From Cupriavidus sp. 2SB (GTDB taxonomy: Bacteria; Pseudomonadota; Gammaproteobacteria; Burkholderiales; Burkholderiaceae): a DNA stretch of 43,123 bases. Positions 16,560-26,079 of the stretch are shown piece by piece. The notes beneath the pieces were generated by a model, which made no database searches, was not told the origin of the DNA, and saw only the letters and a list, made by a program, of their open reading frames with translations. Position numbers and translations under genes: made by a program. Position 1 is the first letter of the stretch; the number at the start of each line of letters is the position of its first letter. The stretch lies in assembly GCF_005503625.1 (NCBI RefSeq), contig NZ_SCMX01000061.1:1-43123 (forward strand), in the 5' to 3' direction.

Positions 16560-18944
16560 ATGGCACAGACCCACATCCTCGGCTTTCCGCGCATCGGCGC
16601 GCGCCGCGAACTGAAATTCGCGCAGGAAGCGTTCTGGCGCGGCGAAACCTCTGAAGCCGCGCTGCGCGAAACCGGCGCCGATCTGCGCCGCCGCCACTGG
16701 CAACTGCAGACGGCGGCCAGGCTGTCGACCGTGGCCGCTGGCGACTTCGCCTGGTACGACCAGATGCTTGGCCTCACCACGCTGCTCGGCGCCCTGCCCC
16801 GGCGCTTCGGCTTCGATGCCGAAACCCTGACGCTGGCGCAGTACTACGAACTGGCGCGCGGCAATGCTGCCCAGCCGGCCATGGAAATGACCAAGTGGTT
16901 CGATACGAACTACCACTACATCGTCCCCGAACTTGATGCGGAGAGCACCTTCGACGGCGGCGCCAATTGGTACTTCGATGAAATCGAAGAGGCGCTGGCG
17001 CAAGGGCTTTCGCCGCGTCCGGTACTGGTGGGTCCCGTGACTTACCTGTGGCTATCGAAGTCCCATGTGGCCGGTTTCGACCGTCTGAGCCTGCTGCCCA
17101 AGGTGGTGAGCGCCTATCAGCGCATCCTGTCGCAACTGCGCGCCCGGGGCATTGAATGGGTGCAGATCGACGAGCCCGCACTGTGCCTGGACCTGCCGCC
17201 GCAATGGCTCGACGCCTTCGATCATGCCTACCCGGCTCTGGCCGACAGTGGCGTGAAGCTGCTGCTGGCCACTTACTTTGACACCGCCGCGCCGCACGCC
17301 GCCCGCGCCGCCGCGCTGCCCGTGCACGGCTTTCATATCGATCTGGTGCGCGCCCCGCAGCAACTCGCAGACTGGCTCAAGGTGCTGCCCAAGACCGCCG
17401 TGCTCTCCGCCGGCGTGATCGATGGCCGCAATATCTGGCGCGCCGACCTGCGCCGCCTGCTGGAGACACTGCAGCCCTTGCACGCCCAGCTCGGCAACCG
17501 CCTGTGGCTCGCCCCGTCGTGCTCGCTGCTGCATGTGCCGGTCTCGCTCGATGCCGAATCCCGCCTCGATCCCGAACTGAAATCGTGGCTGGCCTTCGCC
17601 ACCGAGAAGCTCGATGAAATCTGCACACTTGCCACGGCATTGAATGAAGGCGAAGCGGCAGTGGCCGCCAGGCTGGACGCCTCGGACGCCGCTCAGGAAG
17701 CGCGCCGCACCTCGCGCCGCGTGGTAAACCAGCAGGTGCAGAAGCGCCTAGCCGCCGTGCAGCCCGCCATGGCCGAGCGCCAGAGCGCCTTCGACATCCG
17801 CATCGCGCGGCAACGCGACACGCTCAAGCTGCCTGCGTTGCCCACCACCACGATTGGCTCGTTCCCGCAGACCGCCGCTATCCGCCAGACGCGTGCCGCC
17901 TACAAGCGCGGCGATATCGGCGCGCTGGAGTACCTGGAGCGCATCCGTGGCGAGATCGAACTGGCTGTGCGCAAGCAGGAAGAACTGGGGCTGGACGTAC
18001 TGGTGCATGGCGAGGCCGAGCGCAACGACATGGTCGAGTACTTCGGCGAACAGCTTTGTGGCTATGCCTTCACGGAGAACGGCTGGGTGCAGAGCTACGG
18101 CTCGCGCTGCGTGAAACCGCCCGTGATCTACGGCGATGTCTATCGTCCCGACCCGATCACCGTGGACACGGCGCGTTATGCGCAATCGCTGACCACCCGG
18201 CCGATGAAGGGCATGCTGACCGGCCCGGTGACGATGCTGCAATGGTCATTCGTGCGCGACGATCAGCCGCGCGCCGAGACCACCCGCCAGCTTGCCCTGG
18301 CGATCCGCGACGAAGTGGTGGATCTGGAAGCCGCGGGCATCCGCGTGATCCAGATCGACGAACCGGCCCTGCGCGAAGGCTTGCCGCTGCGCCGTGAAGA
18401 TTGGGCGGCGTATCTCGACTGGGCGGTCAACGCGTTCCGGCTCTCCGCCGCTGGCGTACGCGACGAGACCCAGATCCATACCCATATGTGCTATGCCGAA
18501 TTCAACGACATCCTGCCGGCCATCGCCGCCATGGATGCTGACGTCATCACCATCGAGACTTCCCGCTCCGCCATGGAACTGCTCGAAGGCTTTGGCGACT
18601 TCGACTATCCGAACGAGATCGGACCGGGCGTCTACGACATTCACTCGCCACGTGTGCCATCGGTGGAAGCCATGACGCGCCTGCTCGAACGGGCCTGCGA
18701 GGTGATTCCGCCCGAACGTCTCTGGGTCAACCCGGACTGCGGTCTCAAGACGCGCGGCTGGCCCGAGACCGAAGCCGCGCTGGCCAACATGGTGAGCGCC
18801 GCCCGCCAGTTGCGCACCAGGCTTGGTGGTGAGGCGTCGATCGCGTGGAAGCGTGTCACGCGGCCGGCGCGCCCTGCACCGGTGGCCGCACATGTGCATG
18901 GTGCGGCATGCGGTGCCGAGTGCGTGGGCCAGGCGGCAGTCTGA
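16560..18944 (+). CDS. metE: Cobalamin-independent methionine synthase
   Basis: A 794-aa enzyme transferring a methyl group from 5-methyltetrahydropteroyl-triglutamate to homocysteine. It starts MAQTHILGFPRIGARRELKF, as in the family. The C-terminal barrel opens at TTTIGSFPQT. Zinc ligands are visible: His642 and Cys644 (IHTHMCYAEF), Glu of the ITIETSRS segment and Cys727 (NPDCGLKTR). The length exceeds E. coli MetE (753 aa), partly because of a C-terminal tail after the usual end, rich in His and Cys (HVHGAACGAECV). A GGAG lies upstream of ATG 16560. Regulation is probably by MetR through the box at 16466. I saw no cobalamin riboswitch. Confidence 0.97.
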   Translation: MAQTHILGFPRIGARRELKFAQEAFWRGETSEAALRETGADLRRRHWQLQTAARLSTVAAGDFAWYDQMLGLTTLLGALPRRFGFDAETLTLAQYYELARGNAAQPAMEMTKWFDTNYHYIVPELDAESTFDGGANWYFDEIEEALAQGLSPRPVLVGPVTYLWLSKSHVAGFDRLSLLPKVVSAYQRILSQLRARGIEWVQIDEPALCLDLPPQWLDAFDHAYPALADSGVKLLLATYFDTAAPHAARAAALPVHGFHIDLVRAPQQLADWLKVLPKTAVLSAGVIDGRNIWRADLRRLLETLQPLHAQLGNRLWLAPSCSLLHVPVSLDAESRLDPELKSWLAFATEKLDEICTLATALNEGEAAVAARLDASDAAQEARRTSRRVVNQQVQKRLAAVQPAMAERQSAFDIRIARQRDTLKLPALPTTTIGSFPQTAAIRQTRAAYKRGDIGALEYLERIRGEIELAVRKQEELGLDVLVHGEAERNDMVEYFGEQLCGYAFTENGWVQSYGSRCVKPPVIYGDVYRPDPITVDTARYAQSLTTRPMKGMLTGPVTMLQWSFVRDDQPRAETTRQLALAIRDEVVDLEAAGIRVIQIDEPALREGLPLRREDWAAYLDWAVNAFRLSAAGVRDETQIHTHMCYAEFNDILPAIAAMDADVITIETSRSAMELLEGFGDFDYPNEIGPGVYDIHSPRVPSVEAMTRLLERACEVIPPERLWVNPDCGLKTRGWPETEAALANMVSAARQLRTRLGGEASIAWKRVTRPARPAPVAAHVHGAACGAECVGQAAV

Positions 18945-18976
18945 AAACGCCTGAGCATATGTGGTGATCCGATCCG

Positions 18977-19005
18977 CTGCGGCGCTGTGCCACATGGCGC
19001 CGCAG
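18977..19005. terminator. 9-bp GC stem-loop downstream of metE
   Basis: CTGCGGCGC (18977-18985) and its exact complement (18997-19005) enclose an 11-base loop. No T-run follows, so it is at best a weak or factor-assisted terminator between metE and the TonB-dependent receptor gene. Confidence 0.45.
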
Positions 19006-19087
19006 TGGGCCGCTTCGTATGCTTCCGGTCGAGCCCAACAAGAACATAGGGGCGTGCCGAGGTTGACCCGGTGCAGCCTTCGACCCG

Positions 19088-21202
19088 ATGAAACGACCCA
19101 CCCCATGGCGCCGCGCGGCGGCGCTACCCGTTGCTGCGCTGTCCGGCGCGGCACTGGCACAAGGCGCCGTCGGCGCCGCAGGCAGCACGCCTGACGAGGC
19201 CAGAATCCCGACACTTCCTACCGTCACCGCCACGGCACCCGCCTCCGGTTCGCTGACCGTCCCCGGCGTGGCCCAGCAGCGCGAATCGCTGTTCCAGTCC
19301 GCTGGCTCGGTCGGATTTGTCGATGCTGCCACCTATGCCAACACCTACGCCTTCGATCTGCGCGACGTGCTCAAGAACGCGCCCGGCGTCTATGTGCAGG
19401 AGCGCTACGGCCAGGAATTGCGGCTCTCGGTCCGCGGATCGGGCATTGCGCGCGGCTTCCACACGCGCGGCATCGAGATCCTGCAGGACGGTGTGCCCAC
19501 GAACTTTGCCGATGGCAGCGGCGATTTCTATCAGGTCGATCCGCTCGCACTGTCGGCCGCAGAGGTCTACAAGGGTGGCAACGGTCTGGCCTACGGCAGC
19601 ACCACGCTGGGCGGCGCGATGAACTTCACCACGCCCACGGCGCTCACCGTGGAATCGCCAAACATGGTGCGTATCGATGGCGGCAGCTTCGGCACGATCC
19701 GTGGCAGCGGACAGGTGGCACGCCAGATTGGCAACTGGGATTTTCTGGTCAATGCCACGGTCAGCCACTCGGAGGGCTGGCGCAACCACGAGCGCGGCCA
19801 GTACGAGCAGATTAACGCCAATGTGGGCTATCGCTTCACGCCGGCTGTGGAAACGCGCTTCTACTTCGGCGCGTATATCGTGGATCAGTTGCTGCCCGGC
19901 GCGCTGACGCTGAACCAGGCACTGAACACGCCGCGCATGGCCTCGGCCAGTGCGCTGGCTGGCGATCAGGCGCGCAACACGCGCACCGAGCGGCTGGCCA
20001 ATGTCACGAGCGTCAAGCTCGATAACGGCCAGATCGATTTCACGACGTGGGCCATCCACAAGAGCCTGTACCACCCGATCTTCCAGGTCATCGACCAGGA
20101 TTACTGGACCTACGGATTCGCGCCGCGCTACACAGGGCAGTTCACCGTGGGCGGCATGCGCAACCAGTTGATTGCCGGCGCACGCTTCTTCGGCGGCAAC
20201 AACGATGCGCGCCAGTACGTCAACGTCAACGGCAATCGCGGTGCGCAAACGCTCAACGCCGCGCAGGATGCCTACAACTACGAGGCATATCTCGAAGACC
20301 GTCTCTACGTGCTGCCCACCGTGGCGCTGATGGCTGGCGCCAAGGCGTATCGTAACCGTCGCGAATACACGGACTACGGCGGCTTGCCGACCAATCCCAC
20401 GGCGAAGGCCGATGCCACGACCTATAGCGGCGTGAATCCGAAGTTCGGCGTGCTGTGGGAACCGAAGCCCGATGTGCAGGCGTTCATCGACATCACGCGC
20501 AGCGCGGATGTGCCCGACTTCTCGGATCTGAACCAGACCATCGGCACCACGCAGCGCTTCGTCCCGCTATCGGCCCAGCATGGCTGGACGCTCGAAGTGG
20601 GCACGCGCGGCAAGACCGATCGCTTCGGGTGGGACATCACGGCCTATCGCTCGCTGCTGCGCGACCAGTTGCTGCAATACACGGTCAATGCCGATATCCC
20701 GGCCTCGACGTTCAATGCCAACAAGACCGTGCTGCAAGGCGTGGAGTTTGGGGCCAGCGCCGATGTGTTGCGAGACCTGTTCGGCAAGGGCGACAAGGTC
20801 ACCGTATCGCAACTGTGGAACTACAGCGATTTCCGCTTCGACAACGATCCGGTCTACGGCAACAATCGCATCGCCGGTGTGCCGCAACATGTGCTTCGCA
20901 CCACGCTGGCCTACAGCCGCAACACACGGCTGCGGGTGGCAGGCACCATCGACTGGGTGCCGACCGGCGCCTATGTGGACTATGCCAACACGCTGAAGAC
21001 ACCGGCCTACGTGCTGTTTGGCATCGAGGCCAGCTACGAATTCGAGCGTGGCGTGACGCTGTTCCTCGATGCGCGCAACCTGACCGACAAGCGCTACATC
21101 AGCGATTTCAGCACCGTGACCGATGCGCGGGCGGCCAATACCGCCGTGTTCTATCCCGGCACAGGACGCGCGTTCTATGCCGGGATGAAGTACCGCTTCT
21201 GA
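19088..21202 (+). CDS. TonB-dependent outer-membrane receptor
   Basis: A 704-aa protein with a signal peptide ending near ALA|QGAVG. A TonB-box-like segment (TLPTVTATAP) is followed by a plug domain (FDLRDVLKNAPGVYVQERYG, LRLSVRGSG, IEILQDGVPT, VEVYKGGNGLAYGSTTLGGA-type motif). The 22-strand barrel ends GMKYRF, with the C-terminal Phe used by the BAM machinery. Homology suggests ferric-siderophore or FecA-like transport, but no FecI/FecR, TonB or periplasmic partners are nearby. There is no visible Fur box and no cobalamin riboswitch despite the metE neighbour, so the ligand is unknown. It converges with the metallopeptidase gene. Confidence 0.93.
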   Translation: MKRPTPWRRAAALPVAALSGAALAQGAVGAAGSTPDEARIPTLPTVTATAPASGSLTVPGVAQQRESLFQSAGSVGFVDAATYANTYAFDLRDVLKNAPGVYVQERYGQELRLSVRGSGIARGFHTRGIEILQDGVPTNFADGSGDFYQVDPLALSAAEVYKGGNGLAYGSTTLGGAMNFTTPTALTVESPNMVRIDGGSFGTIRGSGQVARQIGNWDFLVNATVSHSEGWRNHERGQYEQINANVGYRFTPAVETRFYFGAYIVDQLLPGALTLNQALNTPRMASASALAGDQARNTRTERLANVTSVKLDNGQIDFTTWAIHKSLYHPIFQVIDQDYWTYGFAPRYTGQFTVGGMRNQLIAGARFFGGNNDARQYVNVNGNRGAQTLNAAQDAYNYEAYLEDRLYVLPTVALMAGAKAYRNRREYTDYGGLPTNPTAKADATTYSGVNPKFGVLWEPKPDVQAFIDITRSADVPDFSDLNQTIGTTQRFVPLSAQHGWTLEVGTRGKTDRFGWDITAYRSLLRDQLLQYTVNADIPASTFNANKTVLQGVEFGASADVLRDLFGKGDKVTVSQLWNYSDFRFDNDPVYGNNRIAGVPQHVLRTTLAYSRNTRLRVAGTIDWVPTGAYVDYANTLKTPAYVLFGIEASYEFERGVTLFLDARNLTDKRYISDFSTVTDARAANTAVFYPGTGRAFYAGMKYRF

Positions 21203-21219
21203 GGTGCAGCGGGTCGGGG

Positions 21220-22875
21220 TCAGACCTTGCCGTCGTGGATGATCACGGACAACGTGGTGCGCGGCGGCACGACAACGTTCTCGATGAAGGTGCCCGTCAC
21301 ATTGCGTCGAACCATCGGCAAGACCGAGTGGGCCGGCAGCGTGGCGCCGGGCGTCGGCAGCTTGCGCTCCGCGGCGAGCGTCTGCAAATCGATTGCAGGC
21401 AACGCGTAGCCGGTTTCCGTACGCGCCGGATAGCCATAACCGGAAGGTGCATTCTCGGCCGGTATCAGCGCTCCAACCGATGCAGCCCAGCGCCGCAGTT
21501 CCGGCACGGTGCCCGATTGCGGACGCACCGAGCGGATGGCTGCGTCGAGCATGTCCGTGGAAGACTTGTTCGTACTGTCGTTCAGCAGATTCCGGAAGAA
21601 ATCGATACCGAACTGGCGGTTCAGGTAGCCGCCCCACGCGCCCCAGACCCCATAGCCGTCGCAGGCTTCGCGGTCTTCCGGCCACTGGAACACCGGGCAG
21701 GCATAGAGCGGCGTGCGGGTGTATTGCGGCAGGCGGGTGTCCGCGATCTCGTTGTAGGTCGCCAGCAACCGGCCGCTCATGAAGTCTTCCACCATGACCG
21801 CCGTGCCTTCATCGAGCCAGGTTTCCATGACATGGTCCGGCCCCAGCCGCACGCCCCTACGATAGAAGTTCTGCATGTGGATCGATTCATGCGCCAACGT
21901 CAGCAGCGCCGTGCCGATGCCGCCCCCGTCTTCGGCATACATGATCGATGTATCGATGAACAACACCACCGCCTGATTGCTGCTCAGCGTATCCGCTTCA
22001 GACGGATTTCGCGTGAACGCGTTGTTGGCGGAGAAGAATCCAGCCAAGCCCGTCTCGTCCATTTTCATGAAGACGATATTGACCGTCTGCCCGGTGCCGC
22101 CAATCAGTTCGGGCAGGTTGTGGGCGCCCCACAGCGGGCCGCCTACTCCGATCAGGAAGTCATAAATGCCGTCTGCAACGGTGTACTGCGTGGATAGGGT
22201 GTCGAGCATCTCTCCGGTGACTTTCTCCGCATCGGACTCACTGTCCTCCAGCCAGAAGTTCACCGTGACGCCATCGCTTGTCGTCGATTGCCGCATCAGA
22301 GTGGTGTCGCGTGGCGTGTCGGTCTTGCCGTCGTGCCACTGACGCGAATCGCCAAGCTGGGCAGCTGGCGTTGGCTCGGGCAGATCGCCCCCGTCCCGCG
22401 CCGTCGGCGGCACCTCGCCACGCAATGCGCGAAGTTTCTCGATGCGTTGCACCCAGCCGGACTGATTGAAGGCGCGGACCTGATCGCCAAACGATGGTGA
22501 CACTTCCCGCTGTTCCGCTGCCTGCGGACGACTCCGTGTCGTATCGCCTTGCGCAGTCATCGGCATGAGCTGTGCGTCGCCGCTGTCATTGGAAAACACC
22601 AGCGATACGTTCTGCCCTTTTAAATTGCGGAGCGAGACTGGAATTGAGACTGGCTGGTCTGTCTCGTTGGAATAGGCCCACACGCCCGTGCCCTGCCCGC
22701 TGTACTGCGTGGGCGAGACCGCACTGCAACCGGAGCACGCCGGTTCGATTGTGGCAACGGGTGCGATAGGTGTATCCGGCTTGCCAGTGCCGGGCGAAGG
22801 ATTGGACGATGGGCAGCCGGCCACCAGCAGTGCAACGGCCAGCAACGCGCCCGATCTGAAATGATGTGACGTCAT
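21220..22875 (-). CDS. Lipoprotein zinc metallopeptidase, M30 (hyicolysin)-like
   Basis: A 551-aa protein. The signal sequence has a lipobox (LLVAGC, Cys21), so it should be lipid-anchored. A zinc-protease motif HESIH begins at residue 329 (LTLAHESIHMQNF), and a downstream Glu-rich WLDEGTAVMVEDF segment can supply the third ligand. This layout fits peptidase family M30. The N-terminal 200 residues are low-complexity and proline/threonine-rich, with a small beta-domain. AGGAG precedes ATG 22875. It is convergent with the TonB receptor gene and its substrate is unknown. Confidence 0.82.
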   Translation of the reverse strand: MTSHHFRSGALLAVALLVAGCPSSNPSPGTGKPDTPIAPVATIEPACSGCSAVSPTQYSGQGTGVWAYSNETDQPVSIPVSLRNLKGQNVSLVFSNDSGDAQLMPMTAQGDTTRSRPQAAEQREVSPSFGDQVRAFNQSGWVQRIEKLRALRGEVPPTARDGGDLPEPTPAAQLGDSRQWHDGKTDTPRDTTLMRQSTTSDGVTVNFWLEDSESDAEKVTGEMLDTLSTQYTVADGIYDFLIGVGGPLWGAHNLPELIGGTGQTVNIVFMKMDETGLAGFFSANNAFTRNPSEADTLSSNQAVVLFIDTSIMYAEDGGGIGTALLTLAHESIHMQNFYRRGVRLGPDHVMETWLDEGTAVMVEDFMSGRLLATYNEIADTRLPQYTRTPLYACPVFQWPEDREACDGYGVWGAWGGYLNRQFGIDFFRNLLNDSTNKSSTDMLDAAIRSVRPQSGTVPELRRWAASVGALIPAENAPSGYGYPARTETGYALPAIDLQTLAAERKLPTPGATLPAHSVLPMVRRNVTGTFIENVVVPPRTTLSVIIHDGKV

Positions 22876-23004
22876 GAAGAAACTCCTGTCCGATAACGAG
22901 GCACGTGGCCTCTCGGTCAGGATGCTTCCGAGGGAACGTCCGAATATTGACGCCGTGCAATGCGATCACGGCATTCGTAAAACGGCGAGAAATCCGTCCG
23001 GCAA

Positions 23005-23036
23005 AGACAAAGCCCCTCCGCTGTGGGAGGGGCCTT
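23005..23036 (-). terminator. Rho-independent terminator of the DUF1254 gene
   Basis: GCCCCTCC (23012-23019) pairs with GGAGGGGC (23026-23033). On the minus strand the stem is followed by CTTTGTCTTT. It lies about 30 bases past the end of the lipoprotein gene. Confidence 0.8.
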
Positions 23037-23064
23037 GTCGACACGGCGACGACTACAACACGAA

Positions 23065-24477
23065 TCAGTTCACGCGCTGCACGGGCGGCGGCATCCACTT
23101 GCCGTCGAGCAGCACCTGATCAGGCCAGTAGGCGCGCATCATCAGGTTGAAGCCGTCGGGCGGCGCCGGCAACCAGTTGGCCATCTGGTTCGGGGCCGGC
23201 CGTTCGTACTGGATGTAGATGTCCAGCGAACCATCGCGGTTGTAGCGCAGGCGGTCGCGGCTGCCGATGGCGTAGCGCTGCAGTTCGTTGCCGACGAATG
23301 CCTGCTTGTCGTTGTACATCGTCAGCGACCAGAACGCCTTCACAGGCGGCAACTGGCCTTTCTCGAAGTGCATGACGTAGCGGGCACCACCATCGAACGG
23401 ACGGCCCGTGGCGTCGGCACGGGCCGTCGGGTAGATCGCGTCCTCGGGCAGGTTGGCGCCGAGCCCGAACATCGCCACGGCCGCACGCCGCGCATAGTCC
23501 ATGCCATAGGCACCCATATCGCGCGACACGCGCCAGCCCGAACCGCCTGCGGCGCTCTTGCGCGCGTTGGCCGTCACGGTGGCCAGGGCCGCTGTGGCAC
23601 CTTCCTGCACGGCACGCGCGGTCGACGGTTCCAGCACGGTGGTCTTGAAGGGCTCGCCGGGACGGATACCCATGCGCAGCATCTTCTCCACCATGGCGTC
23701 ATCGTCCGGGGACGGCGGATTGTCCTGCAGCAGAGAGGCCAGGCGGCTGAAGTATGCCTGCGCGTCCATGGCGGCCACCTGCTCGACCGGCGGCGTTTCC
23801 GTATCCACCAGCGTCGCGCGGGGCGTGGCCGGCGGCAGGCTGCGTGTGCCCTTGCGCCAGGCGGACAGCGGCACCAGCCGGAACTGGTCCTGCAGGCGAT
23901 GGACGTTGCCGTAATCGGCCTTGCCGTTGGTCTGAATCCGGCCGATCAGCCACACCATGTCCGTGGGCGAGCGGATTTCCTGCACGCCCTTCGGCAACGT
24001 GCCCTGCCAGTCAGGCCCGACGATCGCGAACGCGCCGCGCTTGGTGCCGGTGGTGCGCTTACCCGGTGAGGCGAACACGTTGGTCCAGGCATCGAGCATC
24101 TGCATGACGTAATAGCGTCCGGCGGTATCGGGCACCGACATGACGACGGGCTCCTTCGACACATCCAGCCAGGCCGTGGAGTACAGCGTATCGGCATTCG
24201 GACTCACCACGTCCGCAAACGAAGCATCCGGAAAGACACGCTTGTGCGTGAACGTGTTCACCGGCACCCGCGCTGTCATCACCTCTCGCGTGACATCCAT
24301 CAGGACGAGCGGATACGCGAAGGTGAAGACCTCGGCCGACAGCGATTTCATCGCCTGATCGGAAGGTGGCTGTTCGGCAGCTGGCGCCTTGACTACCGGC
24401 TCGGGTGCGGATGCGCAGGCGGACAGCAAGACGGCAAGCGCGACCACGCTTGCCAGTTGGCGGATTGATCGGTTCAT
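23065..24477 (-). CDS. DUF1254/DUF1214-domain lipoprotein
   Basis: A 470-aa protein starting at ATG 24477 (MNRSIRQLASVVALAVLLSA with Cys21 following as lipobox cysteine). The upstream open frame is not family-like. The first half holds DUF1254 (FTFAYPLVLMDVTREVMT, SPNADTLYSTAWLDVSKEPV, GRYYVMQMLDAWTNVFASPG). The C-terminal part is DUF1214 (KAFWSLTMYNDKQAFVGNEL, PAPNQMANWLPAPPDGFNLM). These domains are widespread in proteobacteria and no reaction is established, so no function is assigned. It is a single-gene unit with a clear terminator. Confidence 0.88.
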   Translation of the reverse strand: MNRSIRQLASVVALAVLLSACASAPEPVVKAPAAEQPPSDQAMKSLSAEVFTFAYPLVLMDVTREVMTARVPVNTFTHKRVFPDASFADVVSPNADTLYSTAWLDVSKEPVVMSVPDTAGRYYVMQMLDAWTNVFASPGKRTTGTKRGAFAIVGPDWQGTLPKGVQEIRSPTDMVWLIGRIQTNGKADYGNVHRLQDQFRLVPLSAWRKGTRSLPPATPRATLVDTETPPVEQVAAMDAQAYFSRLASLLQDNPPSPDDDAMVEKMLRMGIRPGEPFKTTVLEPSTARAVQEGATAALATVTANARKSAAGGSGWRVSRDMGAYGMDYARRAAVAMFGLGANLPEDAIYPTARADATGRPFDGGARYVMHFEKGQLPPVKAFWSLTMYNDKQAFVGNELQRYAIGSRDRLRYNRDGSLDIYIQYERPAPNQMANWLPAPPDGFNLMMRAYWPDQVLLDGKWMPPPVQRVN

Positions 24478-24722
24478 GACCCCGTTTCCCTTTGGAGTGG
24501 CGGCCTTCCGAAATAACGTGTCACAACGACTGGGGGCGCGTGAGTTGCTCCGGAGGCGCATCTATTCCGGACGAATGATGGGCTGGGGGTTGTCCACTGT
24601 CAATGACCCCGACGGCCGGTTCGGGGGGAAAGCGAACACTATGGTAGGAACGGAGGCGGAGGCTGCGAGGACCTGTGTCGAAAACAGCACGTTGAGGACG
24701 GGTCGGGCAGAAATCCGGCAAA

Positions 24723-24752
24723 GAAAAAGGGCTTCCGTTTCCGGAAGCCCTT
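24723..24752 (-). terminator. Terminator downstream of tRNA-Arg
   Basis: An 11-bp stem, AAGGGCTTCCG (24727-24737) with its complement (24742-24752), followed on the minus strand by TTTTTCTT. It begins about 15 bases after the tRNA CCA end. Confidence 0.85.
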
Positions 24753-24766
24753 CCTCATTGCATAGG

Positions 24767-24843
24767 TGGCGCGGCTGGCAGGATTCGAACCCACGACCCC
24801 TTGGTTCGTAGCCAAGTACTCTATCCAACTGAGCTACAGCCGC
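24767..24843 (-). tRNA. tRNA-Arg (anticodon ACG)
   Basis: A 77-nt gene including an encoded CCA. The acceptor stem GCGGCTG pairs with CAGCCGC, then discriminator G and CCA. The anticodon arm CTTGG-CTACGAA-CCAAG gives anticodon ACG, which is normally converted to ICG to read CGN codons. The T-loop TTCGAAT is intact. Confidence 0.97.
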
Positions 24844-24915
24844 ACGCGAGGCCCGAATTATATAGAAACTGATTCGGCGCGCAAGTGTTTTTTGCACGCC
24901 ATCTTTTTCAAGCCG

Positions 24916-25794
24916 CTACCAGCGGTATCGTGCCCCCACCGTCCCCCCGGCATTGCGTCCTGCCCGCGCCTTGACCCACACCTTCAGTCCCGTGTTCGAC
25001 CGGCTTTGCGCGCCCACATTGAACGAGAGCAGTCCGCGCAGCAGGTCGGTGTCGATACGCGTGCCGTTGATGTTGATGGTGCGCGCACGGTTATCCTGCC
25101 ACCAGTCGGCTTCGACATAGGGATAGACACCGCTCACCCGCGTGGGCCGGGAGTTGTAGAGCCGCACCGCCAGGCCCGTGGCACTGCTCTCGCCGGGGGG
25201 CGCGTCCCAGTTGCCGGGAACCGGCGACAACCCAGGACGATAGGCCATCTCCACGCGCGGTTGCAGGGTCAGCCCGCTGCGCGACAGCGGCGCGTCAAAT
25301 GCCAGCGCCATGCTGCGCACACGGCTGTCCACGAAATTGGAACCTGTCGAGTTGTCGTCGATATGCAGCGCCGCATCACGCGGCCCGCTGCGAAAACGCT
25401 CCACGACGCGATCGATCGATGCCAGGTTGATCGTTACCGTCTCCACATCGACCGATACCTGTCCTTCAGGCATGCGCGAGGCATGCACGGGAATCGGCAG
25501 ATCCGGCTCGTCGTTCTCTACCACCATGCGGGGCGGAACCAGGGACAGCGTCACGTCCTGGACTGGCGTTGGCAAGGGCGCGGGTGATGCGGCCTCTTCG
25601 ATCTGCGGCGGCGCCTCGCCGAACGGCGGCGCTTCGGCAAACGCCCGGGCATGCTCGACCGCGCAGGCCAGCAACATGAACGCAACGCACAGGGGAAGAC
25701 CAGGATGATACGAAGGATGCGCAGGCACACAGCACCCCCGCCCGGACTCACGCCCGGTGCTCTCCTCTCTTCCGCACATCAACAGTACGGACAT
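24916..25794 (-). CDS. Predicted outer-membrane beta-barrel protein of unknown function
   Basis: About 292 aa from ATG 25794. The open frame continues upstream through tRNA-Leu and is not coding there. A hydrophobic segment (LPLCVAFMLLACAVEHARAF, then A|EAPP) looks like a signal peptide; the long polar stretch before it means a later start, such as the GTG in CCVPAHPS, is possible. A proline-rich linker follows, then alternating amphipathic strands (LTLQPRVEMAYRP, SGVYPYVEADWWQ, TGLKVWVKARAG) ending in GTVGARYRW. An aromatic C-terminus is typical of BAM-inserted barrels. It lies between two tRNA genes on the same strand. No recognised family. Confidence 0.65.
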   Translation of the reverse strand: MSVLLMCGREESTGRESGRGCCVPAHPSYHPGLPLCVAFMLLACAVEHARAFAEAPPFGEAPPQIEEAASPAPLPTPVQDVTLSLVPPRMVVENDEPDLPIPVHASRMPEGQVSVDVETVTINLASIDRVVERFRSGPRDAALHIDDNSTGSNFVDSRVRSMALAFDAPLSRSGLTLQPRVEMAYRPGLSPVPGNWDAPPGESSATGLAVRLYNSRPTRVSGVYPYVEADWWQDNRARTININGTRIDTDLLRGLLSFNVGAQSRSNTGLKVWVKARAGRNAGGTVGARYRW

Positions 25795-25964
25795 GATGAC
25801 CACCCTTGCCGAGCGTTGTGTGAACCATGCCCGGTCAGCTTGAGCATAGGTCAAAGGCTTGCGGATCGTTAGCTGCGAATGTGGGATCGGCCGCCCGACA
25901 GAGGGATGAGAAACGGGTTGCGGTGGGGTTAATGCGGAGCTGCTTTTGGTGGTCTCCCCGCTGT

Positions 25965-26009
25965 CGGTTTTCTCCCCTCTCCCGCGATGCGGGAGAGGGG
26001 AGAAAACCG
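25965..26009. repeat. Perfect 21-bp-arm hairpin (REP-like, second copy)
   Basis: Bases 25965-25985 and 25989-26009 are exact reverse complements around GAT. The inner 12 bp (CCCCTCTCCCGC) are identical to the hairpin at 722-747. The element lies between the outer-membrane protein gene and tRNA-Leu. Confidence 0.8.
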
Positions 26010-26041
26010 TCGGGGGTATCAAATGGCACGACCGTAAACGG

Positions 26042-26073
26042 AAAAACCCCTGTTCTTGCGAACAGGGGTTTTC
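26042..26073 (-). terminator. Terminator downstream of tRNA-Leu
   Basis: A 13-bp stem, AAAACCCCTGTTC (26043-26055) with its complement (26060-26072), around TTGC. On the minus strand it ends in a T-run (TTTTTCC). It lies a few bases past the CCA end. Confidence 0.85.
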
Positions 26074-26079
26074 TGAATT

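Noticed and set aside
18945..19087. Possible cobalamin riboswitch between metE and the TonB receptor gene
   Set aside because: No B12 box or conserved core is present; only a simple GC hairpin is seen.
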